A stretch of DNA of 8,040 nucleotides from Bacteroidetes bacterium GWA2_31_9b (lineage in GTDB: Bacteria; Bacteroidota; Bacteroidia; Bacteroidales; UBA12077), in the NCBI GenBank assembly GCA_001769005.1, contig MENE01000003.1:1304-9343 (forward strand), in the 5' to 3' direction. The notes below the pieces were generated by a model. That model ran no database searches, had not been told where the DNA came from, and saw only the letters and a list, made by a program, of their open reading frames with translations. This document shows positions 1 to 4,687 of this stretch, in pieces (positions within the stretch are counted from its first letter, which is position 1; every line of letters starts with the position of its first letter). The position numbers were made by a program, and so were the translations under genes.

Positions 1-639
1 GTTAGTGGAAAAGCAGTTCCTCAAAAAGACGATAATGGAAAACTAATTGGATATATTGGAACTGCTACAGATATAACTGAACGTAAACAAGCAGAAGAAG
101 CATTAAAAGAAAGTGAAGAAAAATTTAAAAGTTATATACAACATTCTCCACTTGGAGTTTTTATTGTAGATGAAAATGGGAATTTTATTGAAGTGAATAT
201 AGCTGCTAGCGAACTCACAGGTTTTAGAATTGATGAATTATTAACAATGAGTATTCCAAATTTATTTACGAAGGAAACTTTGCCTATTGCACTTAAACAT
301 TTTGAGCAAGTGAAGTTTAAAGGTGACGCCACAGTTGATATTCCATACATTCATAAAAATGGTTCTATAAGTCATTGGATTGTTTCTGCTGTAAAGCTCT
401 CTGAAATTAAGTTTTTAGGATTTGTAACCGATATTACTGAACTTAAAAATGCACAAGAGGAAATTGAAAATTTAAACACAAAGCTTGAAAAAAAGATTGA
501 AGTTCGTACAGTTGAATTAAAAGAAAAAATTGACGAACTGGAACGTATGAATAAATTGTTCATTGGACGCGAATTACGAATTAAAGAACTTAGAGACAAA
601 ATTGTAGAACTGAATAAACAAATTAGAAATGGGGAATAG
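1..639 (+). CDS. PAS-domain sensory protein, C-terminal part (5' end outside window)
   Basis: The reading frame is open from the first base, so the gene starts upstream; the GTG at 193 lies inside a PAS domain and is not a credible start. The 212 visible residues show the end of one PAS domain (closing TDITERK at about residues 23-29), a linker (EEALKESEEKF), a second PAS domain at about 38-147 (SPLGVFIVDENG..., closing TDITELK), and a charged coiled coil at about 150-212. The coil holds the segment ERMNKLFIGREL (about 181-192), which I recognise from the tails of other multi-PAS signalling proteins. The protein stops there with no HisKA, HATPase, GGDEF or receiver domain. The role is presumably signal sensing by PAS and coiled-coil transfer to a partner, or an output domain lies upstream of the window. 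PAS identity is firm; the ligand and the partner are unknown. Confidence 0.88.
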   Translation, partial: VSGKAVPQKDDNGKLIGYIGTATDITERKQAEEALKESEEKFKSYIQHSPLGVFIVDENGNFIEVNIAASELTGFRIDELLTMSIPNLFTKETLPIALKHFEQVKFKGDATVDIPYIHKNGSISHWIVSAVKLSEIKFLGFVTDITELKNAQEEIENLNTKLEKKIEVRTVELKEKIDELERMNKLFIGRELRIKELRDKIVELNKQIRNGE

Positions 640-725
640 TAAAAAGTGACAGAATACAGTTTGCAGAAAACATTTTTTTTAAGGTTAAATTTTTAAACAA
701 ACAAAAGACATTTGCAGTTGTAGCG

Positions 726-750
726 GCTTCTTAAGGGGTTGGGGTTAAAT
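726..750. repeat. G-tract repeat, upstream copy 1 (degenerate)
   Basis: The core is cttaaggggttggggttaaa. Read forward, it matches the reverse complement of the copy at 1174-1204 (CTT-TTAAGG-GGTTGGG-GTT with small gaps). It also resembles the copy at 1231-1256 (ttaagggggaagggggtaaa). Its left hairpin arm is lost: the C-tract seen in the other copies is replaced by gcggcttc. Confidence 0.5.
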
Positions 751-758
751 AAAAAATA

Positions 759-789
759 TTCCACTTTTTTAAAGGGGTAAAAGGTTAAA
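759..789. repeat. G-tract hairpin repeat, upstream copy 2
   Basis: An imperfect hairpin pairs ccacttt (761-767) with aaagggg (771-777), with a ttt loop and one mismatch, followed by a G-bearing tail taaaaggttaaa. The arrangement (C-tract, T-run, AAGGGG, second G block, TAAA) is that of 1231-1256 in the same orientation. It ends about 18 bases before the endonuclease start codon, so it would lie in the leader of that mRNA if transcription starts further upstream. Confidence 0.5.
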
Positions 790-807
790 AATGAAAAATT
801 ATAAATA

Positions 808-1176
808 ATGACAAACAAACTTTATAATTTGTATTATTTGAAAGAAACTCGAATATATCTACGAAAAAATATGACAGAGGCAGAACTTGTTCTATGGGAA
901 GTATTAAAAGAAAAAAAATTGTGTGGGCGCAAATTCAGAAGGCAGCATAGTATTGGTCATTATATTGCCGATTTCTATTGTTCTTCAGAGAAGTTGATAA
1001 TTGAACTTGATGGACAACATCATTTTACTGAAGAAGGTATAGCTAAAGATCTTGAACGTGATGCTCATTTGGCATTGATGGATAAAAAGGTATTAAGATT
1101 TGAAAACAAAGAAATACTTAATAATCTTACTGAAGTTCTAAAAAAAATAAAATCAGAATTTATTAAATTAAGTTAA
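808..1176 (+). CDS. DUF559 family protein, Vsr-like PD-(D/E)XK endonuclease
   Basis: This 122-residue protein has the usual length and pattern of stand-alone DUF559 proteins, which are related to very-short-patch-repair endonucleases. The N-terminal helix region (LRKNMTEAELVLWEVLK, about 18-34) is followed by FRRQHSIGHYIADFYC (43-58) and LIIELDGQHH (63-72). Asp55, Glu66 and Asp68 fit the metal-binding acidic residues of the PD-(D/E)XK fold, with His71/His72 next to them. The tail has the family pattern ERD...L...VLRFEN.EI..N. The predicted activity is DNA cleavage or nicking; the target is not known for this family. The ATG at 808 is the first in frame after a stop at 802-804, and no Shine-Dalgarno is visible. 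The gene is flanked by hairpin repeats and unrelated to the signalling genes beside it, which suggests it arrived by transfer. The family call is strong; the function is only inferred. Confidence 0.9.
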   Translation: MTNKLYNLYYLKETRIYLRKNMTEAELVLWEVLKEKKLCGRKFRRQHSIGHYIADFYCSSEKLIIELDGQHHFTEEGIAKDLERDAHLALMDKKVLRFENKEILNNLTEVLKKIKSEFIKLS

Positions 1177-1204
1177 ACCTCCCAACCCTCCTTAAAAAGG
1201 AGGG
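1174..1204. repeat. G-tract hairpin repeat, downstream copy 1 (inverted), possible terminator
   Basis: A perfect 8-bp stem, ccctcctt (1186-1193) and aaggaggg (1197-1204) with a 3-base loop, is preceded by aacctcccaa, which begins at the endonuclease stop codon. The reverse complement reads hairpin, then ttgggagg, then ttta, the same order as the copy at 1231-1256. The stem could weaken or end transcription of the gene, but no T-run follows it. Confidence 0.7.
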
Positions 1205-1230
1205 CTAACAGAAAAGTAAAAATAGTTATT

Positions 1231-1256
1231 CCCCCTTTTTAAGGGGGAAGGGGGTA
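1231..1256. repeat. G-tract hairpin repeat, downstream copy 2
   Basis: A perfect 7-bp stem, ccccctt (1231-1237) and aaggggg (1241-1247) with a ttt loop, is followed by a second G block (agggggtaaa). It is the best-preserved member of the four-copy family around the endonuclease gene and points away from that gene. It lies 15 bases before the start codon of the downstream kinase, inside the probable leader of that gene. Confidence 0.7.
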
Positions 1257-1271
1257 AATAAAAAGTAAACT

Positions 1272-3848
1272 ATGAAAGATTCAATTATTCTCGGATTAAT
1301 TCAAAACATAGCCTTATTACTTTCTTTTGGTATGTTGTATGACTATATATGGATTAGATATGAAGAAAAAAGAAGCATTTATTTTAAAATTATTATCGGA
1401 ATAATCATAGGATTTATTGGATTAATTCTAATGCTTACTCCTTGGGTGTTAACACCGGGCTTGGTTTTTGATACACGTTCAATTTTACTTTCAGCTACAG
1501 GATTGTTTTTTGGTTCAATTCCAACTGTTATTGCAATGATTATTACAGGTTCTTATCGTATTTATTTAGGCGGAGACGGTTTATTTATGGGTATTGCTGT
1601 AATTATTACTTCCGGTTCTATAGGTATTATCTGGAGGAAACTAAGGCCTGATATCAACAAAAGAAAAAATATATATGAGTTATTGTTATTGGGTTTAATT
1701 GTTCATCTGATTATGTTGGCATGTACACTATTACTACCCCAGGAAAGAATTTGGCCAACTATAAAAACTCTTATTTTACCTGTATTACTGATTTATCCAT
1801 TTGGAACAATGCTTTTGGGATTTTTACTTATTAACAGAGATAGAAATTGGGAAAACAAAAAAGTACTTAAAAAAAGTGAAGAACTGTTTCGAAATATGTT
1901 TGAAAGCAATCATGCAATAATGTTGATTGCTGACCCTGAAAATGGAAAAATACTAGATGCAAATCCTTCAGCTTTAGAGTTTTATGGATATACCCACGAT
2001 CAATTTGTTAATGATTTATTTATCTCAAATATTAACATACTTCCAGATATTGAAATAAAAGAGATTTTGAAAAAAGCAATGGAAAATAAAAAAGGAAATT
2101 TTTTTGTTATACATAAACTTGCAAATGGAAATTTAAGAAATGTTGAAATTAATACTGGAATTACTGTTTTAAATGACAAAAAAGTTTTGTTTGTTATTGT
2201 GTTTGATATTACCGACCGTATAAAAGCTGAAGAAAAGTCAGCCAACTTAAATAAAATTATTCAGGAATCAGTAAACGAGATTTATATATTTTCAATCGAA
2301 AATTTTAGATTTTTAGATGCAAACCATGAAGCAATAAGGAATCTTGGATACACATTGGATGAATTAAAAAGAATGACACCTCTGGATATTAAACCTTTTT
2401 TAACTCAAGCACAATTTAATGAATTAGTTGAACCATTAATGAATGAAGAGAAAAATAAGATTTATTTTGAAACCACTCATCGCAGAAAAAATGGAACAGA
2501 TTATCAGGTTGAAGTTTATTTACAGAAAGTAGAATATGGTAATATACCGGTTTTTGTTGCTATTATTTTAGATATTTCCGAACGAAAAAAAGCTGAAAAA
2601 CATTTAAGTGAAAGCGAAGAACGATTAAGACTGGCAATAAGTTCAGCAAAACAAGGTTTTTTTGATTTGGATATATTAACTGGTGATGCTATTGTTAACG
2701 ATGATTATGTTTTTATGCTTGGTTACAATCCAACTGAGTTTAAAGAAACACATCAAAATTGGTTGAATAGGTTACATCCTAATGATATTGAAAAAACAAA
2801 ACAAAAATATACTGATTATATTACAGGTAAAATACCTGAATATAAAATTGAATTCAGACAAAAAACAAAACAAGGTAAGTGGAAATGGATAATGTCAACC
2901 GGTAAAATATTTGAAATTGATAAAAATGGTAAACCCATACGTATGTTAGGTATTCATACCGATATTGATGAAATGAAAGTTGCTCAAATCGAATTACAAA
3001 ACACTCAAGAGAATTTGGAGAAACTGGTTAAGGATAGAACTGTGGAATTGGATGAGCAAGCTTCAAAACTTAAAGAATCACAAAGTGCATTACTCTTTTT
3101 ACTCGAAGATATTAACGAATCGAGAGAAGAATTGCAGGAAGTAAATAACAAACTCGAAGAAGCAAATAAAGAATTGGAAGCCTTTACTTATACAGTATCG
3201 CACGATTTAAAAGCCCCTTTACGAGCAATAGATGGATTTTCAAATTTTTTACTTGAAGATTATAAAGATAAATTAGATGGAGAAGGCTTACGTTTAATTA
3301 ATGTAATTCGTGAGAATACCAAAAAAATGGATCATCTTATTGTTGATTTGTTACAATTATCAAGAGTAAATCGAAACGAAATGCATATTACTAATATTGA
3401 TATGAATCATTTTGTAAATCAAATATATACCGAAATAATTACCATTGATATTATTAATAAATTTAAATTTAAAGTAAACAATTTACCAAAAGTATATGCC
3501 GATCAGGTATTAATTAAACAGGTTTGGATTAATTTAATTTCAAATGCAATCAAATTCACACGAATAAAAGATACATGCTCAATCGAAATTAATGGAAAAA
3601 TTGAAAACGAATTTGTTATTTATTCAATTACTGATTCTGGAGTCGGATTTGATACCCGTTACGAATCAAAACTTTTTGGAGTATTTCAACGCTTACATAA
3701 AGCAGAAGAATTTGAAGGAACAGGAGTGGGACTATCAATTGTAAAACGAATTATTAACAGGCATGGGGGCAAAGTATGGGCAGAAAGTGAATTAGGTAAA
3801 GGATCAACATTTTATTTCAGTTTGCCAAGCAAAGAGTTAAAAGAATAG
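1272..3848 (+). CDS. Membrane sensor histidine kinase: 5TMR_LYT - PAS x3 - HisKA - HATPase
   Basis: This 858-residue protein is a complete membrane sensor kinase. The first 190 residues carry about six hydrophobic segments (near 5-27, 38-60, 70-93, 104-121, 134-155, 167-187). The stretch FDTRSILLSATGLFFG (66-81) followed by YRIYLGG (95-101) is typical of the LytS/YhcK 5TMR domain. Three PAS domains follow at about 202-320 (closing DITDR at 312-316), 326-445 (DISER at 434-438) and 447-566 (PAS_3 type with LHPNDIEK and KWKWIMSTG). A coiled coil at about 570-635 leads to HisKA with SHDLKAPLRAIDGF, phosphoacceptor His644. The ATPase domain has N-box NLISNAIKF (Asn754, Asn758), G1 DSGVGF (Asp788) and G2 GTGVGLS (816-822). 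The HDLKAPLR form is the type found in bacteriophytochrome-like kinases, but no bilin-binding module is present. No receiver domain is attached, so it must phosphorylate a separate regulator; the receiver protein at 4230 is a candidate by proximity. The ATG at 1272 directly precedes the first membrane segment. Confidence 0.93.
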   Translation: MKDSIILGLIQNIALLLSFGMLYDYIWIRYEEKRSIYFKIIIGIIIGFIGLILMLTPWVLTPGLVFDTRSILLSATGLFFGSIPTVIAMIITGSYRIYLGGDGLFMGIAVIITSGSIGIIWRKLRPDINKRKNIYELLLLGLIVHLIMLACTLLLPQERIWPTIKTLILPVLLIYPFGTMLLGFLLINRDRNWENKKVLKKSEELFRNMFESNHAIMLIADPENGKILDANPSALEFYGYTHDQFVNDLFISNINILPDIEIKEILKKAMENKKGNFFVIHKLANGNLRNVEINTGITVLNDKKVLFVIVFDITDRIKAEEKSANLNKIIQESVNEIYIFSIENFRFLDANHEAIRNLGYTLDELKRMTPLDIKPFLTQAQFNELVEPLMNEEKNKIYFETTHRRKNGTDYQVEVYLQKVEYGNIPVFVAIILDISERKKAEKHLSESEERLRLAISSAKQGFFDLDILTGDAIVNDDYVFMLGYNPTEFKETHQNWLNRLHPNDIEKTKQKYTDYITGKIPEYKIEFRQKTKQGKWKWIMSTGKIFEIDKNGKPIRMLGIHTDIDEMKVAQIELQNTQENLEKLVKDRTVELDEQASKLKESQSALLFLLEDINESREELQEVNNKLEEANKELEAFTYTVSHDLKAPLRAIDGFSNFLLEDYKDKLDGEGLRLINVIRENTKKMDHLIVDLLQLSRVNRNEMHITNIDMNHFVNQIYTEIITIDIINKFKFKVNNLPKVYADQVLIKQVWINLISNAIKFTRIKDTCSIEINGKIENEFVIYSITDSGVGFDTRYESKLFGVFQRLHKAEEFEGTGVGLSIVKRIINRHGGKVWAESELGKGSTFYFSLPSKELKE

Positions 3849-3863
3849 ATGAAATTCTAATGT

Positions 3864-3893
3864 GCTAAAATGCTAATTGGAAAAGCTTTTAGC
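3864..3893. terminator. Weak hairpin after the membrane kinase gene
   Basis: Gctaaaa (3864-3870) pairs with ttttagc (3887-3893) across a 16-base loop, and the loop region overlaps the 10-base palindrome aaaagctttt (3881-3890). It starts 15 bases after the stop codon at 3846-3848, a usual place for a terminator, but there is no T-run and the stem is AT-rich. The surrounding tgctaa/tagct words repeat several times, so this may just be degenerate repeat DNA. Confidence 0.25.
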
Positions 3894-3939
3894 TGTTAGC
3901 GACTAGCTAAATTTTGTGAAAATTGTTAAATTGTATTAT

Positions 3940-4097
3940 AGCCCGTAGGGCTTACATATCAATAAAAAGGAATAACACAAGAAGAATCATTGTCCGTAGG
4001 ACAAAAACAAATTATTGCATCTAAACTAAGTTTATTCCCTACGGGAAAGATTTAATTTATTATTATCTTTTTATTGATATTATTCTCCTACGGAGAA
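3940..4097. repeat. BIME-like block: four CCGTAGG-core hairpins in an inverted arrangement
   Basis: Four short perfect hairpins are present: agccc-gta-gggct (3940-3952), ttgtcc-gta-ggacaa (3990-4004), ttccc-tac-gggaa (4035-4047) and ttctcc-tac-ggagaa (4083-4097). The first two have core CCGTAGG and the last two its reverse complement CCTACGG. The linkers are also inverted: atatcaataaaaag (3956-3969) is the exact reverse complement of ctttttattgatat (4067-4080). The whole block is therefore a palindrome of two arms, each hairpin-linker-hairpin, around a centre near 4019. This is the layout of paired REP elements (BIMEs) that RAYT-type Y1 transposases are known to spread in other bacteria; no such transposase gene is in this window. 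The block contains no open frame of note. It fills much of the 381-base gap at 3849-4229 that has no gene. Confidence 0.8.
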
Positions 4098-4111
4098 AAA
4101 TAATGTAATAT

Positions 4112-4167
4112 GTTGAATTGTTGAATTGTTAAATTGTTAAATTGTAGAATTGTAGAATTGTAGAATT
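4112..4167. repeat. Tandem array of seven 8-bp units
   Basis: Seven head-to-tail 8-bp units follow without interruption: gttgaatt twice, gttaaatt twice, gtagaatt three times. Variants are grouped in blocks, as expected if units were copied by slippage after each base change. A stray gttaaatt also occurs just before the hairpin block at about 3924. The array ends about 62 bases before the response-regulator start, just upstream of the candidate promoter. Confidence 0.9.
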
Positions 4168-4178
4168 ACTAATTGTTA

Positions 4179-4210
4179 ATTGATTAGCTTAAACTAAAAG
4201 CATATATTTA
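4179..4210 (+). promoter_or_regulatory. Candidate Bacteroidota-type promoter for the response regulator/hybrid kinase operon
   Basis: The box attg (4179-4182) is followed after 20 bases by tatattta (4203-4210). This compares with the Bacteroidota -33 TTG and -7 TAnnTTTG boxes; only the last base of the -7 box differs. Spacing is within the usual range, and the start codon at 4230 would have a short leader of roughly 12-15 bases. The region is very AT-rich, so a chance match is possible. Confidence 0.35.
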
Positions 4211-4229
4211 CTTTACAAACTATTTAATT

Positions 4230-4685
4230 ATGGAAAACTTTAACGAAATAGAAATATTGTTGGTTGAAGATAATCCCAACGATGCAGAGTTGACCATTCG
4301 AGCATTAAAAAAAAGTAATCTTGCAAACAATATAGTACATGTTATTGATGGTGAAGAAGCATTAAATTTCATTTTTTGTCGTGAAAAATATTCAACACGT
4401 GAAAAACCTAGTTTACCAAAAGTAATATTGTTAGATCTAAAATTACCAAAAGTTGACGGATTGGAAGTTTTAAAAGAGTTGAAATCGAATGAACTTACAA
4501 AAACCATTCCTGTGGTAATGTTAACATCATCAAAAGAGGAAAGAGATATTATTGAAAGTTATAAACTCGGAGTAAATAGTTATATTGCAAAACCTGTAGA
4601 TTTTGACCAATTTGTAGAAGCAATTAAAAATCTGGGACTTTATTGGCTATTACTCAATCAATCACCAATACATAAAAAAAGTTAA
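4230..4685 (+). CDS. Single-domain response regulator, Rcp1/CheY-like
   Basis: This 151-residue protein is a receiver domain with no DNA-binding or enzyme output. Receiver residues are intact: acidic pair Glu13-Asp14 in LLVEDNPNDAEL, phosphoacceptor Asp69 in ILLDLKLPKVDG, Thr99 in VVMLTSS and Lys121 in IAKPVDF. The NPNDAELT.RAL start, the insert before the Asp strand (FCREKYSTREKPSLPKV) and the LKLPK.DGLEVL segment are features of Rcp1-type regulators that partner phytochrome-like and PAS kinases. It probably acts in the cytosol as a phosphate carrier or a protein-interaction switch. It is followed by the hybrid kinase after only 2 bases, so the two are almost surely co-transcribed and perhaps translationally coupled. 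The likely donors are that kinase and the membrane kinase upstream. The direct downstream target is not visible. Confidence 0.93.
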   Translation: MENFNEIEILLVEDNPNDAELTIRALKKSNLANNIVHVIDGEEALNFIFCREKYSTREKPSLPKVILLDLKLPKVDGLEVLKELKSNELTKTIPVVMLTSSKEERDIIESYKLGVNSYIAKPVDFDQFVEAIKNLGLYWLLLNQSPIHKKS

Positions 4686-4687
4686 TT

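Larger units (their letters stand above)
726..1256. mobile_element. Candidate repeat-bracketed DUF559 endonuclease cassette
   Basis: This block contains one small endonuclease gene (808-1176) with two copies of one hairpin-type repeat on each side (726-750, 759-789, 1174-1204, 1231-1256). It sits between two unrelated PAS signalling genes. The outer upstream copy and the first downstream copy are in opposite orientation, so they form an imperfect inverted pair around the gene. I see no transposase, no clear target-site duplication and no tRNA site. Calling it mobile is inference from the repeat bracket and the isolated nuclease gene; the boundaries are approximate. An alternative is a fixed gene in a gap that separately collected repeats. 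Confidence 0.4.

Noticed and set aside
132..599. Minus-strand open frames opposite the first PAS gene
   Set aside because: They lie wholly opposite a clear PAS/coiled-coil coding frame, have Ser/Phe-rich compositions expected of the complement of AT-rich coding DNA, and match no family.
659..680. Possible terminator after the first PAS gene (gttt...aaac, then eight Ts)
   Set aside because: The stem is only 4 AT-rich base pairs. The T-run is suggestive, but the hairpin is too weak to call.
808..1176. Vsr mismatch endonuclease of a restriction-modification locus
   Set aside because: The protein fits DUF559 rather than true Vsr, and no cytosine methyltransferase or restriction gene is beside it.
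2000..2245. Minus-strand open frame opposite the membrane kinase
   Set aside because: It is a shadow of the first PAS domain of the kinase, with low-complexity composition and no leader or motif.
3940..4167. CRISPR array
   Set aside because: The repeated units are short self-palindromes or 8-bp tandem words, with no direct repeats of 25-40 bases and no regular spacers, and no cas genes nearby.
4220..4507. Minus-strand open frame opposite the response regulator
   Set aside because: It overlaps a complete receiver domain with all active residues; nothing in the shadow frame resembles a protein family.
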